NCBI GenBank assembly: GCA_963833235.1
Contig: CAWHXG010000001.1
Location: forward strand, 186,001 to 250,000
Direction of reading: 5' to 3'
Length of the DNA: 64,000 bases
Source: CAWHXG01 sp963833235
GTDB taxonomy: Bacteria > Pseudomonadota > Alphaproteobacteria > Rhodobacterales > Rhodobacteraceae
Both the position numbers and the translations under genes were made by a program. Shown piece after piece: positions 37,237 to 46,303 of this stretch (within the stretch, counting starts at the first letter, position 1; every line of letters begins with the position of its first letter). The notes beneath the pieces are model-generated. The model was not told the origin of the DNA. It was given only the letters and a program-made list of their open reading frames with translations, and did not search any database.

Positions 37237-38099
37237 CAGTCGTGCGCCCTCGGGAAAAGCCCGCGCGGCCGGATGAGAAGCACCAGTAGGAACGCCACAT
37301 GGCCCGCGAGGATCTGCCATTCGGGGTTGATCGCCGCGCCCACCGTCTGTGCCACGCCGATGATGATGCCGCCCAGCAACGTGCCCCAGAGCGAGCCGAG
37401 CCCTCCGATGATGACCGCCTCGAAAGCGTAGATCAGGCGCGCCGGGCCGATGCTGGGATCGAAGTTCGCCCGCAGGCCCAGGTAGAGCGCGGCGATGGTG
37501 ACGATGATCATCGCGATGCCGGTGGCGATGGCGAAGATGCTCGCGGGCCTGATGCCCATCAGGCTGGCGGTCACCGGATCATCGGAGGTGGCGCGGAAGG
37601 CCCGCCCGAGGGAGGTGCGATAGAAGAGCTGGTTCAGCCCGATGATGACGAGGATCGCCGAGGCGAGTGTGAGGAGCGGCATCACCCCGAGGGAGATCGG
37701 GCCGAGGGAAACGGAGGCGGTCGTCAGCGCGTCGGTGGGCAGGCGCTGGCTGTCGGCCGAGAAACCTTCGAGTAGGGCGTTCTGCAGGACGATGGAAAGC
37801 CCGAAGGTCACCAGCAGCGGCGGCAGGATGTCGTCTCCCAAAGTGCGGTTCAGCACGAAGGCCTGCAGCGCCCAGCCGAGGCAGAACATCACCGGCATGG
37901 CGATCAGCACGGCGACGAAGGGCGGCAACCCCAGTAGCGTGACGAGCACGAGGATCAGATAGGCGCCAAGCACGATCAGGTCGCCATGCGCGAGGTTCAC
38001 CAGCCGCATGATTCCGAAGACAAGACTGAGCCCCGCCGCGAAGAGGGCGTAGAGCCCGCCCAGAAGGATGCCCTGCAGGATGGTATCGACCCAGATCAT
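37236..38099 (-). CDS. Branched-chain-type ABC transporter permease (LivH family)
   Basis: This 287-residue permease has GLSLVFGIMRLVNLAHGDLIVLGAY-like and GGLGSLWGTLLGG motifs typical of LivH. It partners the LivM-type permease in an importer within the aromatic operon. The start overlaps the preceding ATPase stop and its own stop overlaps the next start, so translation is tightly coupled. Confidence 0.9.
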   Translation of the reverse strand: MIWVDTILQGILLGGLYALFAAGLSLVFGIMRLVNLAHGDLIVLGAYLILVLVTLLGLPPFVAVLIAMPVMFCLGWALQAFVLNRTLGDDILPPLLVTFGLSIVLQNALLEGFSADSQRLPTDALTTASVSLGPISLGVMPLLTLASAILVIIGLNQLFYRTSLGRAFRATSDDPVTASLMGIRPASIFAIATGIAMIIVTIAALYLGLRANFDPSIGPARLIYAFEAVIIGGLGSLWGTLLGGIIIGVAQTVGAAINPEWQILAGHVAFLLVLLIRPRGLFPRAHD

Positions 38100-38803
38100 G
38101 CCGCCGCCCCGAAGTAGGCGGCGTGGATCTGCTCCCGCCCGAGATCGGCGGGCGTGCCCGCCAGCGTCACCCGCCCCTCCATCATGCAATAGACCCGGTC
38201 GGCCACGGCCATGGCCTGGCCGATATCCTGCTCCACGACGATCAGCGCGGCCCCCGCCGCCTTGATCGCGGGCACCGCCTTGTAGATGTCCTTGATGATC
38301 ACCGGCGCGAGGCCGAGGCTGATTTCGTCGCAGAGCAGCACGCGCGGATTGCTCATCAACGCCCGGCCGATGGCCACCATCTGCTGCTGCCCGCCGGAAA
38401 GCGCGGTGCCGGGGCTGAGCCGCCGTTCGCGCAGGATCGGGAACAGCGCATAGACGGTGTCGAGCGTCCAGTGCCCGCGCGCGCGGCGCCCGTAGGCTCC
38501 GATCAGCAGGTTCTCCTCGACGCTGAGCGACGGGAAAAGCCTGCGCCCCTCTGGCACCATCGCGATGCCCTGCGCCACGATCTCGTCGGCCGGCCGGTCG
38601 CCGATATCGCGGCCCTCGAACCGCACCGCGCCGGCCGCGTTGCGCAGCACGCCTGAGATGGAGCGCATCAGCGTGGTCTTGCCCGCACCGTTGGCACCGA
38701 TGATCGCAACGACCTCGCCCTCTTCCAGCGCGATATCGACGCCGTAGAGAGCCTGGAAATCGCCGTATTGGGCGGTCAACCCGTGGGTCTCCAGAAGCGG
38801 CAT
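38096..38803 (-). CDS. ABC transporter ATP-binding protein (LivF family)
   Basis: This 235-residue ATPase has Walker A GANGAGKTT, signature LSGGQQQM and Walker B LLCDEISLGLAP. The short length and the EGRRLFPSLSV segment are LivF features. The ATG at 38803 overlaps the stop of the LivG-type gene. It energises the aromatic-operon importer. Confidence 0.92.
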   Translation of the reverse strand: MPLLETHGLTAQYGDFQALYGVDIALEEGEVVAIIGANGAGKTTLMRSISGVLRNAAGAVRFEGRDIGDRPADEIVAQGIAMVPEGRRLFPSLSVEENLLIGAYGRRARGHWTLDTVYALFPILRERRLSPGTALSGGQQQMVAIGRALMSNPRVLLCDEISLGLAPVIIKDIYKAVPAIKAAGAALIVVEQDIGQAMAVADRVYCMMEGRVTLAGTPADLGREQIHAAYFGAAA

Positions 38804-39519
38804 CAGACCTCGATCCCCAGATAGATTTCGCGCACCTCTTTCGAGGCCATGATCTCGCCCGGCTCGCCGATGCCGATGACGCGGCCGAAATCGAGCACCA
38901 CCAGGCGCTCGACCACCGAGGTCAGGGCGTGCAGCACATGCTCGATCCAGATGATCGTGACGCCCTGCGCATGGATCTCGCGGATCGTGCCGACGAGCGC
39001 ACGGCATTCGCCCTCCGTCAGCCCGCCGGCGATCTCGTCGAGCAGCAGCAGCTTCGGCTGTGTGGCCAGGGCACGCGACAGCTCCAGCCGCTTGCGTTCC
39101 AACAGCGAGAGCTTGCCGGCCGGTGTGTTGGCCCGGTGGATCAGCTCCGTCCGATCCAGAATATCGACGCAATCCTCCATAACCGCCGCCTCGCCGAGGT
39201 TGCGCCCGTGGGTGGCCGCGACCACGAGGTTCTCGAAGGCGGTCAGCTTCGCGAAGGGCTGCGGAATCTGGAATGAGCGGCCCATGCCGGCAAGGCACCG
39301 CTCCTTCGCCGGCGCCTTCGTCACGTCGCGCCCGTCGAACCGGATGCTGCCGCTGTCGGGGCGCAGGTTGCCTGTCACGAGGTTGAAAAGCGTCGACTTG
39401 CCGGCGCCGTTCGGCCCGATGATCCCAAGCGCCTGGCCTTGCGGCACATCGAAGGTCACGCAATCCGCGACCTTCAGCGCGCCGAAGGATTTCGAGACGT
39501 CATCGAGCGACAGGATCAT
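38803..39519 (-). CDS. ABC transporter ATP-binding protein (LivG family)
   Basis: This 238-residue ATPase has Walker A GPNGAGKST, a signature-like LSLLERKRLE segment and Walker B LLLDEIAGGL. It carries the RSFQIPQPF segment characteristic of LivG proteins. It lies 24 bases after the binding-protein gene and is coupled to the LivF-type gene. Confidence 0.92.
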   Translation of the reverse strand: MILSLDDVSKSFGALKVADCVTFDVPQGQALGIIGPNGAGKSTLFNLVTGNLRPDSGSIRFDGRDVTKAPAKERCLAGMGRSFQIPQPFAKLTAFENLVVAATHGRNLGEAAVMEDCVDILDRTELIHRANTPAGKLSLLERKRLELSRALATQPKLLLLDEIAGGLTEGECRALVGTIREIHAQGVTIIWIEHVLHALTSVVERLVVLDFGRVIGIGEPGEIMASKEVREIYLGIEV

Positions 39520-39543
39520 CTGGCCTTTCCCCTCCTTACCGGA

Positions 39544-40818
39544 TCAGCCGATGGGTTGCATCGTTCCGCCGGTCGGGATCTCGGGGTGGTCGGAATTGTC
39601 CACGATCACCAGATCGTAGCCGCCCCCGTCCTTCAGCCGCCACTGGCCGCCCACCAGCGGGGTCTTGGCGATGTTCTGCGCGGCGAAGGGCGGCAGGCCC
39701 GTGCCGTCGAAGGCGATGCGCCCCACGATGCTGGCGAGATCGGTGGCCGCGATGGCCGCCGCCACCGCTTGCCCGTCCGCGCTGTCTTCGGTGCGGCCCA
39801 TCGCGCTGGCCGCCATCTCGAAGAGGGCATGCACGAAGCCGATGGGCTGGGTCCACTGCCGGCCCGTGGCGCCGGTGTAGGCGGCCGCCACCTCGCCCGC
39901 CGACTGCCCCGTGAGCGACGAGGCGAAGGGATGGCTGGGCGACCACCAGATCTCGGAAGACAGGTTGTGCCCCTGATCGCCAAGCGCCTCCACCGCCTGC
40001 GGAAAGAGGATCGCCTTGCCGATGCTGGCAGCCTTGGGCGCAAAGCCCTGCTGCTTGGCCTGGGTCCAGAACGTCGTGAAATCGGGGGGGATCGGCACGC
40101 CGGTCACGATCTCGCAGTTCGCCTGCTTGAAGGCGTTGATCTGAGCGCTGAAATCGTCGGTCAGGTTCTGGTAGCGGCCGGGATCGGTCAGGCCATAGCC
40201 CTGCGCCGCCAGCGCCTTCGGAAAGCCGACCTCCGGGTCGCCCCAGGCATTGCCGTCTCCGTCGTTCGGGAAAAGCGCGCCCACCTGCTTGTTGGTCTCG
40301 ATCTGCGCCCACATCGCGGTGAAGACGCTGATCACGTCTTCCAGACCCCAGAAAAAGTGAAAGCTGTAGTCGAAGGGCCGCCAGCTGCCCGGGTCTCCGG
40401 GGTTGCCCTGCTGGCCAATGAACCAGGGCTGCCAGGGCGCCACGGTCGAGATCACCGGGATCTCTTCGGCCTCGCAGGTCGTGGCGACGGGGTTCGTCGT
40501 CTCGGGGGTCGAGGCCACGAGCATCAGCTCGACCTCGTCGTCGAGGATCAGTTCGCGCGCCACGTCGGCAGCCCGGTTCGGGTTCGACTGGCTGTCCTTG
40601 ACGATCACCTCGAAATTCGCGCCTGCCTCGCTCTTGAGGAAGCTGTCGATGATGAAACCGTCGGCCTCGGAGAACGCCGCCAGCGGCCCCGATTGCGGGC
40701 TTACGTAGCCCAGCCGGATCTTGGCGCCCTGCGCCAGCGACGGCGCGGCCAGCCCCCCGGCGGCGACGGCGATGCCGCTGGCGGCGGTGGATTGCAGCAT
40801 TCTGCGGCGGGTGATCAT
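39544..40818 (-). CDS. ABC transporter substrate-binding protein (Liv type), Tat-like signal
   Basis: This 424-residue periplasmic protein has a twin-arginine leader (MITRRRMLQSTA) and the type I receptor fold (IRLGYVSPQSGPLAAF, LMLVASTPETTNP, GALFPNDGDGNAWGD). It begins the Liv-type importer genes inside the aromatic operon, so the ligand is probably an aromatic compound. The Tat leader implies folding before export, which is uncommon but known for such proteins in this group. Confidence 0.88.
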   Translation of the reverse strand: MITRRRMLQSTAASGIAVAAGGLAAPSLAQGAKIRLGYVSPQSGPLAAFSEADGFIIDSFLKSEAGANFEVIVKDSQSNPNRAADVARELILDDEVELMLVASTPETTNPVATTCEAEEIPVISTVAPWQPWFIGQQGNPGDPGSWRPFDYSFHFFWGLEDVISVFTAMWAQIETNKQVGALFPNDGDGNAWGDPEVGFPKALAAQGYGLTDPGRYQNLTDDFSAQINAFKQANCEIVTGVPIPPDFTTFWTQAKQQGFAPKAASIGKAILFPQAVEALGDQGHNLSSEIWWSPSHPFASSLTGQSAGEVAAAYTGATGRQWTQPIGFVHALFEMAASAMGRTEDSADGQAVAAAIAATDLASIVGRIAFDGTGLPPFAAQNIAKTPLVGGQWRLKDGGGYDLVIVDNSDHPEIPTGGTMQPIG

Positions 40819-40842
40819 GCGGTGTCCTCCCAGACAATGCGT

Positions 40843-41913
40843 TCAGATGACGGGCGCCTCGCCCGCCCAGGCCGCCTGCAGCAGCGCCCGGATGCCGGGC
40901 CCCGTCAGGGGGTGAGGGTTGGGGTACGGCTTGGCGACGGCAAGTTCGGTGGCGCGGTCGAGATCGCTTTCCTTCAGGCCCAGGTCGCGCAGGGCCAGCG
41001 GCGCACCCAGGGACCGCGCGAACCGGTGCAGCGCCAGCCCCGCATTGCCGCCGCCCAGGTGCGCCGCCAGCGGGGCAAGGGCGGCCGCTGCGCTGCGGGC
41101 GTTGTAGGCGATGGCGTGGGGCAAGACGATGGCGTGGGTCTGCGCATGGGGCAGGCCGAACGTGCCGCCGAGCGTATGGCAAAGCTTGTGATGCAGCCCC
41201 ATGCCAACCTGCCCCAGCACCGTGCCGCAAGCCCAGGCGCCGCGTAGCGTGGCCTCGCGCGCGGCGACGTCCGCAGGGCTAACCACCACGCGCGGCAGAC
41301 CCTCGATGAAGGCGGTAAGCCCATCCATCGCCATGGCATCGGTGGCTGCGGTGCGGTTCTCGGCGTAGAGCGCCTCGGCTGCATGGGCCATCGCGTTCAG
41401 CCCCGACGTGACGCTGAGGGCCACGGGCAGGGTCACTGTCAGTTCGGGATCGTAGAGGATTACCTCGGGCAGCACACGGGGATCGCTTAGCGTGGTCTTC
41501 TCGCCCCCCTCGGTCTGGCCGAGGATCGGGGTCGCCTCGCTTCCGGCATAGGTCGTGGGGATCGCGATCTGCGGCAGGTCCGTGCGGTAGGCGAGCGCCT
41601 TGCCGAGGCCCGTCGTTGATCCGCCGCCGATGGCGATCAGGCAATCCGCGCCGCAATCCCGCAAATGGCGCAACGCCTCCTCGGTCACCGCGACGGGGGT
41701 GTGCATGGCTGCCCGGCCGAAGGCGCCCGCGGCGGCGTCGCCGAGCGCGCGGGTCAGGTCGAGCGCCAGGTGCGACTGCTCAGGCGTGGAGAGGACAAGG
41801 GCCCGAGAGGCGCGTAGCCGCACGACCTCTTCGGCAACCGCGAAGCGCAGGCCCGCGCCGAACCGTACGCGGACGTCGGACGCTTTCGACGCGGCTCCAA
41901 GATCTTCAGGCAC
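40843..41913 (-). CDS. Maleylacetate reductase (iron-containing alcohol dehydrogenase family)
   Basis: This 356-residue enzyme has the dinucleotide-binding segment IAIGGGSTTGLGKALA, the conserved PTTYAGSEAT block and histidines in GLHHKLCHTLGGTFGLPHAQTHA, as in maleylacetate reductases. It reduces maleylacetate to 3-oxoadipate, the step after hydroxyquinol cleavage. A GTG start at 41913 is chosen because GGGGGAG lies at the right distance. It is first in the nine-gene minus-strand operon and diverges from a LysR gene. Confidence 0.88.
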   Translation of the reverse strand: MPEDLGAASKASDVRVRFGAGLRFAVAEEVVRLRASRALVLSTPEQSHLALDLTRALGDAAAGAFGRAAMHTPVAVTEEALRHLRDCGADCLIAIGGGSTTGLGKALAYRTDLPQIAIPTTYAGSEATPILGQTEGGEKTTLSDPRVLPEVILYDPELTVTLPVALSVTSGLNAMAHAAEALYAENRTAATDAMAMDGLTAFIEGLPRVVVSPADVAAREATLRGAWACGTVLGQVGMGLHHKLCHTLGGTFGLPHAQTHAIVLPHAIAYNARSAAAALAPLAAHLGGGNAGLALHRFARSLGAPLALRDLGLKESDLDRATELAVAKPYPNPHPLTGPGIRALLQAAWAGEAPVI

Positions 41914-41997
41914 GGCAGGCTCCCCCCTGCCGCCCACCCTAGCGCGACGAGGATCGGCTGTTGATAGAGATCGCGCCGATTAATATATCATCTAGTT
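41914..41997. promoter_or_regulatory. Divergent promoter/operator between the aromatic operon and its LysR gene
   Basis: These 84 bases hold an interrupted inverted repeat, TGATA (41962-41966) and TATCA (41986-41990), in an AT-rich stretch next to the LysR start. LysR-type operators often have this form and position, so this is a candidate binding site. No Shine-Dalgarno precedes the LysR ATG; it may be leaderless. Confidence 0.45.
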
Positions 41998-42948
41998 ATG
42001 AAGCTCGATCCCAGCCACCTGCATATCCTCTCCGCCGTGGTCGATGCGGGTAGCCTGACGGGAGGGGCCGCCGCCCTCGGCAAATCGCAGCCGAGCATCT
42101 CGCGCACGCTCTCGAACCTCGAGGTGCGTATCGGCGCGCGGCTCTTCAAGAAGGGGCACCGCCCGCTGCGCCCCACCGAGCTCTGCCTTTCCCTTGCCGA
42201 AGAAGGGCGCGGGATCGCCGCCGCGGCGGAGCGCGCCTCGCTGGCCATCGGGGCGCATGTGGGCGGCAAGGCCGGCACCGCACGGGTCGCGGGCACGCCG
42301 ATCTTCATGGATGGCGTGATCTCGGCCATGATCGCGGGGTTCCAGACGGCCTATCCCGATATTCGGATCGACCAGTCCTATGGGTATCAGGCCGATCTCA
42401 TGGATCAGTTGACGGCCGGCAACATCGATCTGGCCATCTGTCCGATGAAGCCGGATCAGACCTCGGATGCCTTCTTGTTCGAGGCGATCCTGCCTGGCCG
42501 CAACGTGATCGCCTGCTCACCGACCCATCCCCTGTCGCGCAAGAGATCGCTGAAGCTGACCGATGTCGCGCCGTTCCCGTGGATCGCCCCGCCGGCCCGC
42601 AGCCCGCTTTACGAGGATCTGTGCGACGTTCTGAAGGGGATCGGGATCACGGATTTCAAGATATCGGTTTCGGGCGGGTCGCTCGCTTCGATCGGCAACC
42701 TCATGGTGGGCTCCAACGCGCTGACGGTGCTGCCCTACTCGGTGGTCTACATGCAGAAGCATCTGGGCCACCTGGTGGCCCTGCCGATCCGCATCGAGCA
42801 TCCCGCCCGCCAACTTGGCTTCCTGCGCCGATCAGACCGCCCCGAACGTCCGGCGGTGCGGAGGTTCCGCAATTATCTCAAGCAGCAGTTCGCAAGCTTT
42901 TGGCACGCAATCGGGGAACGCGAGCGCAATGCCATCTGGCGCTCCTAG
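41998..42948 (+). CDS. LysR-family transcriptional regulator
   Basis: This 316-residue regulator has an N-terminal helix-turn-helix (SLTGGAAALGKSQPSISRTLSNLE) in the usual position followed by the periplasmic-binding-like effector domain (DLAICPMKPDQ, GSNALTVLPYSV). Being divergent from the maleylacetate reductase operon, it is the likely activator, with an aromatic or cis,cis-muconate-like inducer. The protein is of normal length and intact. Confidence 0.88.
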   Translation: MKLDPSHLHILSAVVDAGSLTGGAAALGKSQPSISRTLSNLEVRIGARLFKKGHRPLRPTELCLSLAEEGRGIAAAAERASLAIGAHVGGKAGTARVAGTPIFMDGVISAMIAGFQTAYPDIRIDQSYGYQADLMDQLTAGNIDLAICPMKPDQTSDAFLFEAILPGRNVIACSPTHPLSRKRSLKLTDVAPFPWIAPPARSPLYEDLCDVLKGIGITDFKISVSGGSLASIGNLMVGSNALTVLPYSVVYMQKHLGHLVALPIRIEHPARQLGFLRRSDRPERPAVRRFRNYLKQQFASFWHAIGERERNAIWRS

Positions 42949-43407
42949 CTGTTCAGTCCCGGCATTTTGAGGATCGGCTCGACCTAGTTGCGGAACGCTC
43001 GTCGTTAAGGTGTTGCACTGCGACCCGAAGCATCTGGAGGGGATGCCTGACGCGGCCTGGACGCGCCCGCTACTGAACCGCCTACTTGTCCAGCTACGAT
43101 CGCGCTCGACACGCACGGTGCACTGATCTGGGTGGACAAGGTATCGACCTGGCCCACGCCGCATGAAGGGCGCCCGGGGCGCCTGCCGATATTCAGCCGC
43201 ACCGGCGCGCCGCCGTTGTTCGTGAAACGCGGCTAACTCATGGCTGACGGTAAGCCTGTGGTGTTCACCCAACCTCGCTACAATGGCGAAAGCTACGACC
43301 CCCTGATAACGCCTCAAGTCTGGTCTTGGACGTGGCCACTTAGAATGATGTTGCGAACTGGTCTTGTTGGGTGCCAACGTTCGTTGACGGATTTGGGGAC
43401 GGCATCA
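42949..43407. other. Unassigned interval before nanE
   Basis: About 460 bases with no supported gene. Short peptide-like stretches on the plus strand (for example HCDPKHLEGMPDAAW near 43015 and VDKVSTWPTPHEGR near 43131) are interrupted by stops and could be relics of a mobile gene, but I do not recognise them. The open frame from 43240 runs into nanE, yet its first 56 codons do not resemble NanE. Confidence 0.4.
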
Positions 43408-44091
43408 GTGGTTCTGAGCAAACTGAAGGACGGACTGATCGTGTCCTGTCAGCCCGTGGCCGGGGGGGCCATGGACGACCCTCAAATCGTCGCAGCCTTC
43501 GCTCGCGCCGCCATGGACGGGGGCGCCGTCGGCCTGCGGATCGAGGGCATTGCCAATCTTCGCGCCGTACGTGCCGTCACGGAGGCGCCGATTATCGGCT
43601 TGGTCAAGATCGATCTGGCGGATAGCCCTGTCATCATCACGCCCTTGCTGTCGCTGATCAAGGACCTGCTCGACGAAGGGTCCGATATCGTTGCCATCGA
43701 CGCGACGGGCCGACCACGACCGGAACCGCTCGCGGCGTTGATAGCAGCCATCACGGGTGGTGGAGCGATTGCCATGGCAGATTGCGCGACCGTCGCAGAC
43801 GGTCGACGGGCGCGGGACCTAGGTTGCGAGGTCCTCGGCTCGACCCTGTCGGGCTATACGGGCGGAGCGGTCCCGATGGGCCCTGATCTGGACCTTGTCG
43901 CCGCTTTACGTGAAACCGGGGGTTTCGTGATTGCCGAGGGCCGGTACCGGGGGCCGGACGAGGCTGCTGCGGCGATCCGCGCGGGAGCCGACGCCGTCGT
44001 CGCCGGATCGGCGATTACCCGTCCGGAACATGTCACTGACTGGTTTGCGACGGCAGTCGCCAAGGCCAGATCGCACCCCGCCATCCAATGA
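43408..44091 (+). CDS. nanE: N-acylglucosamine-6-phosphate 2-epimerase (NanE)
   Basis: This protein of about 227 residues has the NanE barrel: LKDGLIVSCQPV at the start, VGLRIEGIANLRAVR, PIIGLVKID, DIVAIDATGRPRP and VLGSTLSGYTGG. It converts N-acetylmannosamine 6-phosphate to N-acetylglucosamine 6-phosphate. The GTG at 43408 fits the family start; an in-frame ATG at 43240 would add an unrelated extension. The stop overlaps nanK by ATGA. Confidence 0.85.
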   Translation: MVLSKLKDGLIVSCQPVAGGAMDDPQIVAAFARAAMDGGAVGLRIEGIANLRAVRAVTEAPIIGLVKIDLADSPVIITPLLSLIKDLLDEGSDIVAIDATGRPRPEPLAALIAAITGGGAIAMADCATVADGRRARDLGCEVLGSTLSGYTGGAVPMGPDLDLVAALRETGGFVIAEGRYRGPDEAAAAIRAGADAVVAGSAITRPEHVTDWFATAVAKARSHPAIQ

Positions 44092-44954
44092 GCGATACTC
44101 TAGCGATCGACATCGGTGGAACGAAGATTCTCGGCGCGCTCGTGCGGGGCCGAACCGTCCTGGAGCGGACAGAGCTCAGAACCGACCGGGCCGGTGGAGT
44201 GGACGCGTGGATCGACCAGATCCAGGAGCTGGCGCGGCCGTGGCACCATCGTTACGGCCGCATCGGCCTCAGCGTCAGCGGGATGGTCCGGGAGGGCCGA
44301 TGGACGGCGATGAACGACCAGACCTTGCCCGTGCCGCGCGCCTTTCCACTGGCCGAACGGGTCGCCACCGCGATCGGCATCACGCCCGTACTGGTGAACG
44401 ATGGGCAAGCCGCCGCGTGGGGTGAGTATCTCTATGGCGCCGGCCAACGACGGGACATGATATTCCTCACTGTATCCACCGGGATCGGCGGTGGCATCGT
44501 CACCGGAAAGCGTCTCGTGTCGGGCCGATCCGGCCTTGCGGGCCATGTAGGTCAACTGCTGTCCGACGACGGAACCACCAAGATGGAGGATACGGCGTCG
44601 GGCACTTGGATCGCAACGATGGCCGGGGTCGCTGGGCATTCTGGAGATGCTCGGTCCGTCTTCAGTGCCGCCGCCGAGGGACAGACCTGGGCCATTGGGA
44701 TCGTCGAGGCCTCATCGGCGCGGGTTGCCGCGCTCTGCGCCAATCTTCAGCTGCTTCTCGACCCGGAAGTCTTCGTTGTCGGTGGCGGCGTCGGGCTCGC
44801 CCCCGGTTATCTGGAGCGGATCACGACGAAACTCGATGATGTCCCGTCGCTCGTCCGACCGTCCCTTGCCCGTGCGGCGCTTGGGCCGGATGCTGGAGTT
44901 ATCGGAGTCGCCGCGCTCGCGAAAACCACTTTGAACATGGAGTACCTGGCATGA
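44088..44954 (+). CDS. nanK: ROK-family kinase, probable N-acetylmannosamine kinase (NanK)
   Basis: This 288-residue ROK sugar kinase has the ATP motif IDIGGTKILGA, the catalytic-Asp region VLVNDGQAAAWGE and the glycine-rich STGIGGGIV. The usual zinc motif with three or four cysteines is absent; the aligned stretch reads LLSDDGTTKMEDTASG. Coupling to nanE and a downstream importer supports a ManNAc kinase. The stop overlaps the binding-protein start. Confidence 0.82.
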   Translation: MSDTLAIDIGGTKILGALVRGRTVLERTELRTDRAGGVDAWIDQIQELARPWHHRYGRIGLSVSGMVREGRWTAMNDQTLPVPRAFPLAERVATAIGITPVLVNDGQAAAWGEYLYGAGQRRDMIFLTVSTGIGGGIVTGKRLVSGRSGLAGHVGQLLSDDGTTKMEDTASGTWIATMAGVAGHSGDARSVFSAAAEGQTWAIGIVEASSARVAALCANLQLLLDPEVFVVGGGVGLAPGYLERITTKLDDVPSLVRPSLARAALGPDAGVIGVAALAKTTLNMEYLA

Positions 44955-46249
44955 TGATGAAAACCCTCCTCGGCTCGATCGCGTTGAGCGCGACGTTCGC
45001 CGCAGCCTCTCAGGCCGAGGTGACGGTGCTGGGCTGGCCCGGCGGACCCGAAGAGATGGCGTTGCGCGCCGTTGCCGAACAGTACAACGCGCGCGACGAC
45101 GTGGCGGACGAAGACAAGGTAGAGTTGCTTTTTACGTCGCGGGACGGCTTCTTCGACAAGCTGCAAGTCGACCTCGCCGCGGGGTCCACCGCGTTTGACG
45201 TGAACCTGATCGCAACCTACTCGATCGGCCGCTACGCCCCGTTCATGGAGCCCATCACCCTGTCGGACGAAGCGGGTGCCGTCTTCGGAGACACCGTTCT
45301 GTCGACGATGAAATTCGATGGTCAGCAATACGGCGTGCCAACGGACCTGTCGCTTCATTTCCTCTACTATCGCGACGACCTCATTGAAGCGCTTATGGAC
45401 GATGAGGCTGCGATCGAGACCTACGGCGATATCTCAGAGGAGTACCTGGGCGAACGGCTTGCCCCGAAGTCGCCCGAGGAGTGGAGCTGGCAGGATTTCG
45501 CGGCCAACGCGCTTTATTTCAGCCAGTCGGTAAACCCAGACAGCCCGACGCGCTACGGGACCGTCATCCAGATGAAGAACCTGCTGTTCAACATGATGGT
45601 CTTCCATTCCTGGCCACGGTCTTACGGGGCGGACTGGATGGATGCCGAAGGCGCTCTGACCATGGACAGTGCCGCATGGCGCGAGACGCTAGAAATGGCC
45701 AAGATGTTGTATGATGCCGGAGCGACGCCTGCGGACTCGACCTCCTATGAATATGCCGAGGCCAACACCGCCTATTCGTCGGGCCAGGTTGCCGCCATGA
45801 TACAGTGGAACGCGGCCGCCGGAGAGTTGACCGACGCGCAGCCTGATACCGCGACCTTTGCACCGCCGTCGGGTCCGGAAGGGCGTTTCACCCATATCCA
45901 CGGCCTGGGCCTGGGGATGAATGCCGCCGCCGAAAACAAGGAGGGTGCTCAGGCGTTCCTCACATGGCTTTCGACCGAAGAGGCGGCGCTGGCCTATGCG
46001 GCGGCCGGTGGCGCACCGGGCCTTGCCGGCGAGACGGCCGCGGCCCTCGCGGACGAACGTCCCGATCTGGTTCAGGTCGGCGACTACGCGTCGAACTACG
46101 GCTTTGTCATGAACGGAGGCACCTCGGAGAATGCACTGTCGGTCTACGAGGCGCAGGCGAAGGAGTTCACGGGCTACTGGGCTGGAACGCAGGATCTCGA
46201 CACCACGGTGGCGAATGTCACGGCAGCCATGAGCGACCTGCTCAACTGA
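44951..46249 (+). CDS. CUT1 sugar ABC transporter substrate-binding protein
   Basis: This 432-residue extracellular solute-binding protein (family 1) has a signal peptide (AAASQAEVTV), FDKLQVDLAAGSTAFDVN and a C-terminal helical lobe with NKEGAQAFLTWLS. It is tied by overlap to nanK. The likely ligand is an amino sugar such as N-acetylmannosamine or sialic acid, inferred from nanE-nanK. Three ATGs in a row make the exact start uncertain by up to two codons. Confidence 0.87.
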   Translation: MMMKTLLGSIALSATFAAASQAEVTVLGWPGGPEEMALRAVAEQYNARDDVADEDKVELLFTSRDGFFDKLQVDLAAGSTAFDVNLIATYSIGRYAPFMEPITLSDEAGAVFGDTVLSTMKFDGQQYGVPTDLSLHFLYYRDDLIEALMDDEAAIETYGDISEEYLGERLAPKSPEEWSWQDFAANALYFSQSVNPDSPTRYGTVIQMKNLLFNMMVFHSWPRSYGADWMDAEGALTMDSAAWRETLEMAKMLYDAGATPADSTSYEYAEANTAYSSGQVAAMIQWNAAAGELTDAQPDTATFAPPSGPEGRFTHIHGLGLGMNAAAENKEGAQAFLTWLSTEEAALAYAAAGGAPGLAGETAAALADERPDLVQVGDYASNYGFVMNGGTSENALSVYEAQAKEFTGYWAGTQDLDTTVANVTAAMSDLLN

Positions 46250-46303
46250 TAGCGATCCGGGCCGGCAGCCTGTCTGCCGGCCCGCCTTCGGAAGGGACAG
46301 CGA

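Noticed and set aside
43240..43407. 56-codon extension of nanE from an upstream ATG
   Set aside because: The extension is unlike NanE, whose normal start matches the GTG at 43408; it may be relic DNA.
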